Shown: positions 20,513-28,921 of the stretch, in pieces | Layout: each line of letters begins with the position of its first letter | Numbering within the stretch: position 1 is the first letter of the stretch | NCBI RefSeq assembly: GCF_019443505.1 | Contig: NZ_CP080377.1 | Span: 6,014,001 to 6,078,000 of the forward strand | Source: Janthinobacterium sp. PAMC25594 | GTDB lineage: Bacteria; Pseudomonadota; Gammaproteobacteria; Burkholderiales; Burkholderiaceae_D | Direction: 5' to 3' | DNA: 64,000 nucleotides | The notes under the pieces: generated by a model | Seen by the model: only the letters and a program-made list of their open reading frames with translations | Database searches by the model: none | What the model was told of the DNA's origin: nothing | Made by a program: the position numbers and the translations under genes

Positions 20513-20547
20513 AAACCGCCTGCTGCCATGCACAGGCGGTTTTTTTA
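20513..20547 (+). terminator. Rho-independent terminator after PEP-CTERM gene
   Basis: AAACCGCCTG at 20513-20522 pairs perfectly with CAGGCGGTTT at 20533-20542 across a 10-nt loop, followed by further T residues. It lies 20 bp after the stop codon. Confidence 0.9.
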
Positions 20548-20745
20548 CGCCAGGTTTAGTTGAGCTGCATCGGCCTCTCCCCGTAACGGACACGCCGCCG
20601 CTTGCGGCTCCAGCCGCCGCGCCAGTTCTCCGCGCAACTGCGTCAATCCCGCGATGCGCGCATCGATGTCAAGCAGCTTGCGCGCCAGCGCCGCGCGCAG
20701 CAATTGCGCCGTGGCGGCGTGCCGTTGCCCCTCTTCGAACCGTTT
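20545..20745 (-). pseudogene. C-terminal remnant of a MerR-like regulator
   Basis: The minus strand encodes a helical tail reading MKRFEEGQRHAATAQLLR, then KLLDIDARIAGLTQLRGEL and LEPQAAACPL. This resembles the dimerisation helix and cysteine-proline end of MerR-family regulators. No HTH domain lies upstream; instead the sequence becomes the sense strand of an unrelated membrane protein near 20740. Family assignment rests on the helix and the CPL end only. Confidence 0.45.
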
Positions 20746-21015
20746 CATCTGTTCATCAGCAGCTTGCTGGGCAGCGTGGTCATGGTCTGGTCGGTGCCGC
20801 GCCTGCTCGACCCGCAGCCGCGCTTCGGCCGCTATGACGCGGCGGCGCGCTACCTGTTTTCCCTGTGGATGGCATGGGCGCTGCTGGTCACGGGCCAGCC
20901 CGTGCTGTGGCTGTTCATCGTGCCGGAACTGGCCTGGGGCCTGGCGCAAAGCCTGCCTCTGCGCGGCGCCGGAGGCGGGCGGGAAGGGCGCGCGCACGAA
21001 TCGCTGTTGAGATGA
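20737..21015 (+). pseudogene. C-terminal remnant of a small membrane protein
   Basis: On the plus strand the frame from about 20737 reads as two to three hydrophobic segments: LFISSLLGSVVMVW, LFSLWMAWALLV and VLWLFIVPELAWGLAQ. Between them, RLLDPQPRFGRYDAAARYL looks like a conserved loop. No credible start or ribosome-binding site exists; upstream codons are the antisense of the MerR-like tail. I do not recognise the family. A short gene starting at an internal GTG or ATG near 20776 cannot be excluded. Confidence 0.4.
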
Positions 21016-21071
21016 ATATAACGAAATGCAATAATGGCCGTGCTTTACAGCAATAAACGACTATTAAAGGA

Positions 21072-22922
21072 ATGACTATGCAGCAGGATGCCGCAGGAAA
21101 AAACATGGCGTTGCTCGATCCGGTGGTGGCGCCGCGCATCGCGGTGACGCGCCTGATGACGGGCCTGCTGCAAGGCTTGCTGCTGTACTGGCTGTACAGC
21201 ACGGCGCAAGACAAGGTGTGGCCCGCCACGGAAGCCTACCTGCTGGGGCCGTTGATGCTGATCAGCTTGCTGCTGCCGATCCTGCTGGTCTCCAGCCTGG
21301 GCCATATGTCGGTGAAGCGCATCGCCCTGTGGATGGCCGGTGCGGCCGTCGTGCTGGCCGTGCTGGCCTGGCATGACGTGGCGCGCGGCGCCGAACACGT
21401 GATCTGGGGTAACTACAAGCCCGGTGCGCCGCTGCGGGTGATTTCGGCCCAGCTGTTCGGTTTTTGCGTGGTGGGCTTGTATATCGCCCATGCGCTGGTG
21501 CTGGCCAGCGCCCAGGATGGCCGGCGCATCGCCCGCTACCCCACGTATTTTGAAATCGCCTGGAAGCTGGGCATCCAGTTGCTGTTCTCGCTGCTGTTCG
21601 TGCTGGGCCTGTGGCTGGTGCTGTGGCTGGGCGGGCAACTGTTCCTGCTGATCAAGCTCAGTTTCCTGAAAAAGCTGCTGGGCCAGGCCTGGTTCGTGAT
21701 TCCCGTCATCTGCTTCGCGTTTTCGTTCGCCATCCATATCACGGACGTGCGCCCGTCCATCGTGCGCGGCATCCGCACCCTGCTGCTGGTGTTGCTGTCG
21801 TGGCTGATGCCGATCGCCGCCGTGCTCGTTTCCGGCTTCCTGCTGACCCTGCCATTCATCGGCTTCGAGCGCCTGTGGGCCACGCGCCATGCGGCCTCCG
21901 TGCTGCTGGGCATGGCCGGCGTGCTGGTGGTGCTGATCAATGCCGCCTTCCAGAATGGCGAAGTGGGCCATGGCGTGGCGCGCGGCATCCGCCTGGGCAC
22001 GCGCCTGGCCTGTCTGCTGCTGCCATGGGTGGTGGGCATCGCCATCTATGCGCTGACCTTACGCGTGATGTCGCATGGCTGGACGGCCGACCGCCTGATC
22101 GCTGCCGCCTGCCTGCTGGTTGCCACCTGCTACGCCGCCGGCTATGCCTGGGCGGCCAGCAAGTATGGCGACTGGCTGCACCTGATCGCCAACGTCAACG
22201 TGGCCACCGCCTTTGTCACCCTGCTGGTGCTGTTCGCCCTGTTCTCGCCGCTGGCGGACCCGGCGCGCATTTCCGTGGCCAGCCAGATGGCGCGCCTGGA
22301 CAGCGGTAAAGTAAGCGTGGACAAGTTCGATTTCGAATACCTGCGCTTCCAGGGCGCCCGCTATGGCCAGGCGGCCTTGCAGGAATTGAGCAAACGCACG
22401 ACCGGCCCGGATGCGGCCATCGTGCGGGCCCGCGCCGAGGCCATGCTCAAGCGCCAGAACCGCCTCGACGAGACGGGCGCGCTGAGCGACGTGTCGATCA
22501 ACCTGACCCTGCGCCCGGCCACGGCGAAGCTGCCGGACAGTTTCCTGCGCCAGGACTGGACGCAAGTGAGCCCGGCCTGGCGCCTGCCCGCCTGTTTGAA
22601 GCGGGCAGGGCCGCAGTGCGATGCCTACCTGCTCGATTTCGATGGCGATGGTAAAGAGGACGTGCTGCTGATCAGCAATGACCCGCGCGCCTCGTCGGTC
22701 TTGCTGGCGGAAAAGGAAGACGGCAGCTGGACCGCGCGCGGGCAAATCCCCGTGGATGCCCTGCGCTGCAAGCCCCTGCGCGAGAAGTTGCAGGCAGGCG
22801 AGTTCCAGCTGGTACCGCCGAAGGTGCGCGAGCTGGAAGTCGATGGCCAGCGCGTGCCGATGACTTTATATACGCCAGAGGACGAGGTCAGCTGCCCGGA
22901 TGAAACGGTGCCGGGCCAGTAA
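21072..22922 (+). CDS. DUF4153 polytopic membrane protein
   Basis: 616 residues. About eleven hydrophobic segments span residues 25-400 and match DUF4153 membrane proteins of unknown function. A soluble C-terminal region of about 200 residues follows, predicted periplasmic or cytoplasmic. It includes DFDGDGKEDVLLIS, a calcium-binding FG-GAP/VCBS-like loop. GGAAT-type spacing precedes the ATG. No partner gene is evident; it starts just after the gene fragments at 20.5-21.0 kb. Confidence 0.8.
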   Translation: MTMQQDAAGKNMALLDPVVAPRIAVTRLMTGLLQGLLLYWLYSTAQDKVWPATEAYLLGPLMLISLLLPILLVSSLGHMSVKRIALWMAGAAVVLAVLAWHDVARGAEHVIWGNYKPGAPLRVISAQLFGFCVVGLYIAHALVLASAQDGRRIARYPTYFEIAWKLGIQLLFSLLFVLGLWLVLWLGGQLFLLIKLSFLKKLLGQAWFVIPVICFAFSFAIHITDVRPSIVRGIRTLLLVLLSWLMPIAAVLVSGFLLTLPFIGFERLWATRHAASVLLGMAGVLVVLINAAFQNGEVGHGVARGIRLGTRLACLLLPWVVGIAIYALTLRVMSHGWTADRLIAAACLLVATCYAAGYAWAASKYGDWLHLIANVNVATAFVTLLVLFALFSPLADPARISVASQMARLDSGKVSVDKFDFEYLRFQGARYGQAALQELSKRTTGPDAAIVRARAEAMLKRQNRLDETGALSDVSINLTLRPATAKLPDSFLRQDWTQVSPAWRLPACLKRAGPQCDAYLLDFDGDGKEDVLLISNDPRASSVLLAEKEDGSWTARGQIPVDALRCKPLREKLQAGEFQLVPPKVRELEVDGQRVPMTLYTPEDEVSCPDETVPGQ

Positions 22923-23058
22923 ATGGCGGGGAGGACTTGGCGAACTGAATAACACCTCTTGCTTGTCATGAAGGCAATAACTTCGTACGCTGAGTCATTC
23001 CGACCGTCCGTTCTCGGCCAGGAGCACACCTACTGCGAGGCTACGCAGTAACTCGTCG

Positions 23059-23505
23059 ATGGCCCGCGTAGCTTCACGGTCGATCTCCACCGTGATCGAC
23101 GGGACCGCAGTACGCTATCCTCAGTTCGATTGGCGACACTTGCTTCTCGTCGGGCACTCCCTTGGTGGCGACAGTTCGGCTCAGTTTGCCGCTGACAACC
23201 CGAGCCGCGTATCCAGCTTTATCAGCCTCGACAGCCGTCGGGTCGCGTTGCCCCGCTCAGCTGGTATCCACGTCCTGACAATTCGTGCCAGTGACACCAC
23301 TGCCGACCGCGGTGTACTGCCGAATGAGGAAGAGCGCGGTCACTACGGTACATGCGTGGTCCACATCAAAGGCTCGCGCCACAAGGATATGCAAGATGCT
23401 GGCAGTGAACAATTGAAGGCCAAAATTGTATCCGCCATCGATACTTTCCTCACTCCAGCGCAGCACCCTAAATACGCTTGTGACCGAGACTCAAAGCTTG
23501 AATAA
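23059..23505 (+). pseudogene. N-terminally truncated alpha/beta hydrolase
   Basis: The frame contains the nucleophile elbow GHSLGG with its preceding strand HLLLVGHSLGG, and a late histidine in GSRHKDMQ that could be the catalytic base. It ends in a plausible C-terminal helix. The first half of a hydrolase (about 100 residues including the oxyanion strand) is missing; upstream is non-coding. GC content is clearly lower than in the flanking DUF4153 gene. Most likely a remnant from horizontal transfer. Confidence 0.6.
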
Positions 23506-23610
23506 TGTTCAGGCGATCATTTTGATATTGCAAAGTCCGCTATGGGGGGGAATCTGCCAACTACGGCAAGCGGCCACAAGCGAGCGTTGCGAGAATGAGG
23601 ACAGCTGCTG

Positions 23611-23781
23611 ATGCTTCCAGCTATACAGATCATCACAGTTACCATCAGCGCAGCGTGCGCCGTAATGATCGCCTTGTATGCAACGTGGTTATTGATGCAT
23701 CGGCTGAGGCAACGCGAGTCCAAACGCCTCGCGTTTAGCGAGTGGGTTCGTCATCTCTTCGAGGCTGTTATGGGCATCTAA
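23611..23781 (+). CDS. Possible 56-residue single-span membrane protein
   Basis: Short ORF starting MLPAIQIITV with GAGG ten bases upstream. Residues about 5-29 form one hydrophobic segment. The basic tail RLRQRESKR and a final amphipathic stretch FSEWVRHLFEAV predict a cytoplasmic C-terminus. It sits alone in an otherwise empty 430-bp gap of low GC. No family was recognised. The coherent membrane topology argues for a real gene, but length alone makes chance possible. Confidence 0.4.
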   Translation: MLPAIQIITVTISAACAVMIALYATWLLMHRLRQRESKRLAFSEWVRHLFEAVMGI

Positions 23782-23936
23782 GACTCATAGTGCCTGCAAC
23801 GAGAGGAATGTCGGTAATTGGGCGGGACCTGGCAAGGACGGCAACCGGCCAATTGCAGATGGAGGCGCCATCCGGAAACCGTGCTAAATGCAAGTGGTAA
23901 GCTACGGGACTTTCTCAACCTAAATTTGGAGACCGC

Positions 23937-24365
23937 ATGCCGCAAACTATCGTACATATAACGCTAGTCGTACGCGACTATGACGAAGCAATCAATTTTT
24001 ACGTCAATAAACTTGGTTTCGAGCTACTCGAAGATATCTATCAGGTGGAGCAGGATAAACGATGGGTTGTGGTAGCCCCACCAGGCGGGGTCGGTACCAC
24101 ACTGTTGTTGGCAAAAGCATCTAAGCCTGAACAAGAGCCGTATGTTGGAAATCAAACTGGTGGACGCGTATTTCTGTTCCTTAACACTGATGACTTCTGG
24201 CGCGACTATGAGCGTTTGCGTGCTCATGACATCACGTTCATTCGGGAGCCCAAGGATGCCGAGTATGGCATGGTGGCGGTGTTCGAGGACCTGTATGGCA
24301 ATCTATGGGACCTCCTACAACTGCGTGCTGAACACCCAATTGCAGCGCGCCTTCGTCCTCGTTGA
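23937..24365 (+). CDS. VOC-family (glyoxalase/bleomycin-resistance fold) protein
   Basis: 142 residues. One pair of beta-alpha-beta-beta-beta modules: VHITLVVRDYDEAINFYVNKLGF at the start and VAVFEDLYGNLWDLLQ at the end. Candidate metal ligands are H7 in the first strand and a late acidic residue. Codons are AT-rich compared with the core genes, which suggests acquisition. Substrate unknown; antibiotic binding or a glyoxalase-type reaction are both possible for this fold. Confidence 0.85.
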   Translation: MPQTIVHITLVVRDYDEAINFYVNKLGFELLEDIYQVEQDKRWVVVAPPGGVGTTLLLAKASKPEQEPYVGNQTGGRVFLFLNTDDFWRDYERLRAHDITFIREPKDAEYGMVAVFEDLYGNLWDLLQLRAEHPIAARLRPR

Positions 24366-24506
24366 TTACATCTTCGCTTCCTGCGGAGAGCTCTCGACCC
24401 ACCGATCCAACTCCGCAATACTGATGAAAATACGGCTATCGCGTGCTTTTTTCAGATCTGCCACTGTGCCCAGGTGCCGTTTTATCTGCTTATCAAGGAG
24501 TCAAAC

Positions 24507-24857
24507 ATGCAAACTTTGATGGTGGTCTCCCGACTTTTCCCAGACTTGCTAAATGGAAACAAGAGGTCAACGATCCGCTTCGGCGAATTGCACATAGAAC
24601 CTGGCTATTTGCGTTATGAGTGCGAAGGAAAGCCTGGCCAAACGACTGTCGTATGGGTCACCCGCTGCACGTATATGCCTTTAAACAAGGCCGCCGCGTT
24701 CTGCGGCATGGAGGCCATGTGGCCGCCAATGGTCATGCTCGAGGGGATGCGGGAACACTACCCTCTTCTTCAATTATCCGACACGGTTCAAGTCGTTGAG
24801 CATTACACACCTGAGCAGACGAAGAACCTTATCTGTAGAAAACAACCAAGAGGTTAG
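24507..24857 (+). CDS. ASCH-domain-like protein
   Basis: 116 residues from ATG 24507, which has AAGGAG six bases upstream. SRLFPDLLNGNKRSTIRFGE followed by PGYLRYECEG and TTVVWVTRC matches the core of ASCH domains, a PUA-like fold linked to RNA binding or nucleoside chemistry. The earlier in-frame ATG at 24474 lacks a ribosome-binding site. Codon use is AT-rich like the VOC gene upstream, so both may have arrived together. Function unknown. Confidence 0.65.
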   Translation: MQTLMVVSRLFPDLLNGNKRSTIRFGELHIEPGYLRYECEGKPGQTTVVWVTRCTYMPLNKAAAFCGMEAMWPPMVMLEGMREHYPLLQLSDTVQVVEHYTPEQTKNLICRKQPRG

Positions 24858-24885
24858 GGGGCCACTCATTGGGAACAGGGCAAGG

Positions 24886-26109
24886 CTACCAAATCTGTTC
24901 ATCGTTGAACGCGTGATGACCGAGAGCCTCCTCGCCGTCAAAGCGGATCCTCAACGACAGCAGCAAGGCAGCAGCGGCGAATCCTGCGGCGAGCCAGAGG
25001 TTGGCGCAGAGGCCCAGCCTGTCGACGGCCTGTCCACCGGTCCATGCCCCGAGCGCAATGGCAACATTGAATACACTTACATACAGCGCGGCGACGATCT
25101 CCACGGCCCGAGGCGCCGCCTTCATCATCAAGGTCATCAGGCCGACCGATACACCGCCGTAGGCCAGTCCCCAAACCAGCAACACCACGCCGCCGCCGAT
25201 GCTGGAGTCGCCGACCGCCAGGAACAGCAGCGGCGTGAGCAGCAGGCCGCCCGAGATGGCGATGATGGTTGGCGCCGTGCGCCGCACCGCGACGACACCG
25301 GCCAGGAAGTTGCCAATGATGCCCGCGAAGCCATAGCAAAACAGCAGTGCGCCCAGCCATTGCGCATCAAACCCCGACACTGACAGCAGCAACGGACGCA
25401 CAAAGGTGAAGGCCGCGAAATGGCTCGTCACCAGCAACAGGGTCAGAAGCAGCCCCGCTTGCAATTGCCGGTTGCGCAACTGCTTGCCGAATTGGCGCAA
25501 GGTCGCCGAACCGGCAGCGGGCAGGGCAGGAATGACAGCCAGATGCAGCGCCAGTACCAGGCCGCTGAACAGCGCCATGGCGCCAAAGGCCCAGCGCCAT
25601 CCTGCAAAGTCGCCGATTTGTGCGCCAAGCGGCACGCCCAGCACGGAAGCGATCGCTACTCCGCCGAAGATAATCGACGTTGCCAGGCCGATTGAGGGCG
25701 CGGGAACAAGGCGGGACGCCAGGCCACCGGCAATGGCCCAGATTCCGCCCATGCAAAAACCGACAAGAACACGTGCAGCCAGCATCCACGCCATGTTTTG
25801 TGCCAATGCCGAGGCAATGTTCGCGATCACTAACAGACTCAGCAAACCACAGAGAATTTTGCGCCGGTCCAGGCTTCCCGATGCGATCACCAGCAGCGGA
25901 GCGAACAAGGCCGCCAGTAATGCTGGCAGCGAGATCATCAGGCCGGCGGTTCCGGTGGAGCTGTCCAGGGTGTCACCAATCGGCGTCAACAGGCCGACCG
26001 GCAGCATTTCCGTCGTCACGACCGAGAAGGTGGCCATGCCTATGGCGGTGACCGCCAGCCACGGGTGACGGACAGCGGTTTCTGTTGCAGCGTTGGGAGA
26101 TGTACTCAT
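24886..26109 (-). CDS. MFS efflux transporter, DHA1 (AraJ/SotB-like)
   Basis: 407 residues and 12 predicted segments. Early motif FSVVTTEMLPVGLLTPIGDTL is typical of the AraJ/SotB/YdhP drug and sugar efflux branch, with LDRRKILCG as the motif A loop and VGFCMGGIWAI following. It is divergent from a TetR repressor, and three identical operators lie in the shared promoter region. Induction by an exported compound through TetR release is the expected control. Confidence 0.88.
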   Translation of the reverse strand: MSTSPNAATETAVRHPWLAVTAIGMATFSVVTTEMLPVGLLTPIGDTLDSSTGTAGLMISLPALLAALFAPLLVIASGSLDRRKILCGLLSLLVIANIASALAQNMAWMLAARVLVGFCMGGIWAIAGGLASRLVPAPSIGLATSIIFGGVAIASVLGVPLGAQIGDFAGWRWAFGAMALFSGLVLALHLAVIPALPAAGSATLRQFGKQLRNRQLQAGLLLTLLLVTSHFAAFTFVRPLLLSVSGFDAQWLGALLFCYGFAGIIGNFLAGVVAVRRTAPTIIAISGGLLLTPLLFLAVGDSSIGGGVVLLVWGLAYGGVSVGLMTLMMKAAPRAVEIVAALYVSVFNVAIALGAWTGGQAVDRLGLCANLWLAAGFAAAALLLSLRIRFDGEEALGHHAFNDEQIW

Positions 26110-26226
26110 GGTTCATATCCTTCATGATCAATCGATAAATGGCGTGTGCCGGCATCCGGCGGCGTCGGGTCGCTGTGATGCAAGCGCATGCCCTGCTTGC
26201 AATGGCGACACGTCGCAGTGATAATA

Positions 26227-26294
26227 CATACAGCACGTATGAATAAATTATATATTCATACGCACTGTATGTAAACAATCATACGCTACGTATG
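26227..26294. promoter_or_regulatory. Three CATAC-N5-GTATG operators between MFS and tetR genes
   Basis: Inverted repeats CATAC-N5-GTATG occur at 26227-26241, 26257-26271 and 26280-26294, with start-to-start distances of 30 and 23 bp. The last ends 13 bp before the tetR start. Identical half-sites in all three copies in a divergent TetR/efflux gap argue for TetR binding and autoregulation. Confidence 0.8.
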
Positions 26295-26307
26295 TAAGGA
26301 AGAAGCA

Positions 26308-26907
26308 ATGGTTCGCCGCACCCGTGCCGAAATGGAAGAAACCCGTGCATCGTTGCTGACCACGGCCCGCAAAGTGTTCAGCGAGCGCGGTTATGCCGAC
26401 ACATCAATGGATGACCTCACCGCGCAGGCAGGGCTGACGCGTGGTGCGCTGTATCACCACTTTGGCGACAAGAAGGGCTTGCTGCTCGCGGTGGTAGAAC
26501 AGATCGACGCGGAAATGGATGAGCGCCTGCAAACCATCTCCGAACGCGCCGACGATCTGTGGGACGGTTTTCGCAGTCGCTGCCGTGCCTATCTGGAGAT
26601 GGCCCTGGAGCCGGAAATTCAGCGCATCGTTTTACGCGATGCCAGGGCGGTCCTCGGTGGTGCCTCACCGGACTCGCAGCGCCATTGCGTCGAGTCGATG
26701 CAGGGCATTATCCAGGAGCTGATTCATCAAGGCATCGTGGCAGACGCCAGCCCAAGGGCACTGGCTTCGCTGATTTACGGCAGTCTGGCAGAAGCGGCGT
26801 TCTGGATCGCAGACGGTGACGAAGGCACGGCGCGCTTGATCGAGGGAGTTGCTGCCTTGGAATTGCTGTTACGCGGGCTGTTGCTTACAAGGTCATCGCG
26901 CCCATGA
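26308..26907 (+). CDS. TetR-family repressor (TtgR/AcrR-like)
   Basis: 199 residues. N-terminal helix-turn-helix with ARKVFSERGYADTSMDDLTAQAGLTRGALYHHFGDKKGL, the standard TetR DNA-binding block at about residues 20-58. The C-terminal ligand and dimer domain ends LLLRGLLL. The ribosome-binding site is AAGGAAG. It is predicted to repress itself and the divergent MFS exporter through the triple operator. Its stop is 82 bp from the convergent motA stop. Confidence 0.92.
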   Translation: MVRRTRAEMEETRASLLTTARKVFSERGYADTSMDDLTAQAGLTRGALYHHFGDKKGLLLAVVEQIDAEMDERLQTISERADDLWDGFRSRCRAYLEMALEPEIQRIVLRDARAVLGGASPDSQRHCVESMQGIIQELIHQGIVADASPRALASLIYGSLAEAAFWIADGDEGTARLIEGVAALELLLRGLLLTRSSRP

Positions 26908-26988
26908 CAGCAAGCCGCCAGAAGCGCGCTGGCGTATCCGCTGCCGTCGCCGGAAGCCTGACGCGCCGGGCAAGTGAAACAGGCCGTA

Positions 26989-27852
26989 TCAGTTCTTCGT
27001 GCGCACCTGGCGCACGTGGTTTTCCAGTTCGCTGAACGAGGGGCGTTCCGTGGCGGAAATGACCTTGCGGCCGAATTCCACGGCCAGCGCCGGCGCATAG
27101 CCGTTCAGGCTGGCCAGCAAGGTCACTTTTACGCACTGGTACATCTTTGCCGTTTCATGGTGCTTGCGGCGCAGCAGGCTGGCCAGCGGCGCGATGAAGC
27201 CGTAGGCCAGCAGGATGCCGATGAAGGTGCCCACCAGCGCCTGCGCGATCAGCACGCCCAGCTCGGCCGGCGGCAAGCCGACGGAGGCCATGGTATGCAC
27301 CACGCCCATCACGGCGGCCACGATGCCGAAGGCGGGCATGGCGTCGGCCAGCTGCGAAATCGTCTGGATCGGCATTTCCGCATCTTCGTGGTGCGTCTCG
27401 ATCTCGTTATCCATCAGGTTTTCGATCTGGTAAGCGTCCATATTGCCCGACACCATCAGCCGCAAATAATCGGTGATGAATTCCAGGATGTGCTCGTCAC
27501 CGAGCGTGTACGGGTATTTCACGAAGATGGCGCTGCGGTACGGGTCGTCGATATCGTCCTCGACCGACATCAAGCCTTCCTTGCGGATCTTGCTGAGGAT
27601 TTCATACATCAGCCCCATCAGTTCCATATAGCGCGCCTTCGTGTACTGCGAACCGTGGAACAGGGTGGGCAGGGCGGCGAACGTGGCGCGGATGGCCTTG
27701 GCGTCATTGCCGACAAAGAAGGTGCCCAGCGCGGCGCCGCCGATCATCAGCAGTTCCAGCGGCTGGAACAGGGCCGCCAGGTGGCCGCCCTGCATGGCGA
27801 AGCCGCCGAAGACGGAAAACAGCACGACGAGAAATCCGAGTATGACTAGCAA
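26989..27852 (-). CDS. motA: Flagellar stator protein MotA
   Basis: Proton-channel stator subunit, 287 residues and four membrane segments. Residues known in E. coli to matter are kept: the cytoplasmic charged pair in KIRKEGLMSVEDD (R90/E98 equivalents), the P173 equivalent in DAMPAFGIVAAVMGVVH, and the P222 equivalent in IAPLA. The C-terminal RPSFSELENHVR is also conserved. motB, normally immediately downstream, is absent; tetR occupies that position convergently. motB must be elsewhere or lost. Confidence 0.95.
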   Translation of the reverse strand: MLVILGFLVVLFSVFGGFAMQGGHLAALFQPLELLMIGGAALGTFFVGNDAKAIRATFAALPTLFHGSQYTKARYMELMGLMYEILSKIRKEGLMSVEDDIDDPYRSAIFVKYPYTLGDEHILEFITDYLRLMVSGNMDAYQIENLMDNEIETHHEDAEMPIQTISQLADAMPAFGIVAAVMGVVHTMASVGLPPAELGVLIAQALVGTFIGILLAYGFIAPLASLLRRKHHETAKMYQCVKVTLLASLNGYAPALAVEFGRKVISATERPSFSELENHVRQVRTKN

Positions 27853-27894
27853 AACTTACTCCTTCATAATATTGCCATATCGCAATATTGTAGT

Positions 27895-28815
27895 TTAACC
27901 TGATTCGGCCGCCGTGGCCGCTTCCGGCTGCAATTGCTGGATGAGAAAATTGATAAAAGCGCGCACTTTGGCGGGTAGCTGGTGGCGGCTCGGGTAGTAG
28001 GCGTACAGGTCGGCCGGCGCCAGCGTATAGTCGGCCAGCACCACGCGCAGGCGGCCGCTGTCGAGGTAGCGCGCCAGGTCCCATTCCGAACGCAACAGGA
28101 TGCCGTGCCCGTCCAGCGCCCAGCCCAGCACCACGTCGCCATCGTTGCTGGCCACCGTGCCGCGCACCTTCACCGTGTGGCTGGCGCGGCCACGGCTCAA
28201 ACGCCAGATGCCGTAGGCGTCGTCGTTCTGCCGGTGCACGATGCAGCGGTGCTGCGCCAGGTCGTCGGGTGTGCGCGGCGTGCCGTGCGCCTGCAGGTAG
28301 GCGGGCGAGGCGCACAGGAAGCGCCGGTTCGACATGATGCGCCGCGCCGACAGGCGCGTGTCGGGCAAATCGCCGAAGCGGATGCCCAGGTCGTACGCCT
28401 GCTCGACCAGGTTGATGGGGCTGTCCGTCAGCTGCAGCTGCACTTCCAGCTGCGGGTGGCGCAGCGCGAATTGCGACAGCAGGGGCGCGATCACCGTGCG
28501 CCCGAAACCCAAGGTGGCATTCACGCGCAGCAGTCCGCGCGGCTCCGCGCCGCCGCTGGCCAGCGACTCCTCCATGGCGCGGATATCGTCGAGGATCTGC
28601 CGCGCCTGTCGCAGATAGCTTTCGCCGTCGCCCGTCAGGCTGATGCGCCGCGTGCTGCGGTTGAGCAAACGCACGCCCAGGCGCTGCTCCATCAGCACCA
28701 ATCGCTTGCTGACGGCGGGCGGCGTGATGCCCAGCTCGCGCGCCGTGGCCGACAGGCTGCCCAGCTTGGCCAGCAGCACAAAGAAGGCCATTTCCGTTGT
28801 GGCGTCCGTTTTCAT
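27895..28815 (-). CDS. LysR-family regulator, probable tartrate regulator
   Basis: 306 residues with an N-terminal winged HTH (GSLSATARELGITPPAVSKRLVLMEQRLG) and a C-terminal periplasmic-binding-like effector domain. It is divergent from a D-tartrate dehydratase gene, and a perfect 15-bp T-N11-A palindrome lies 10 bp before its start. By genome context it likely activates the dehydratase in response to tartrate or a related sugar acid and represses itself; this is inference. Confidence 0.9.
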   Translation of the reverse strand: MKTDATTEMAFFVLLAKLGSLSATARELGITPPAVSKRLVLMEQRLGVRLLNRSTRRISLTGDGESYLRQARQILDDIRAMEESLASGGAEPRGLLRVNATLGFGRTVIAPLLSQFALRHPQLEVQLQLTDSPINLVEQAYDLGIRFGDLPDTRLSARRIMSNRRFLCASPAYLQAHGTPRTPDDLAQHRCIVHRQNDDAYGIWRLSRGRASHTVKVRGTVASNDGDVVLGWALDGHGILLRSEWDLARYLDSGRLRVVLADYTLAPADLYAYYPSRHQLPAKVRAFINFLIQQLQPEAATAAESG

Positions 28816-28824
28816 GGTTCATCT

Positions 28825-28839
28825 TTCACTTCAAGTGAA
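28825..28839. promoter_or_regulatory. LysR-type box in LysR/tarD promoter
   Basis: TTCACTTCAAGTGAA is a perfect 15-bp inverted repeat containing the T-N11-A pattern of LysR-family sites. It overlaps the region just upstream of the regulator start and is 83 bp from the dehydratase start, as expected for a primary recognition site. Confidence 0.65.
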
Positions 28840-28921
28840 TAATGCTTTAAATTATTATCGATTATATGGCTTTGTATCGCGGGTAAGCTGGCGTCATTGT
28901 TTTCACCCACAGGAGAGCCGC

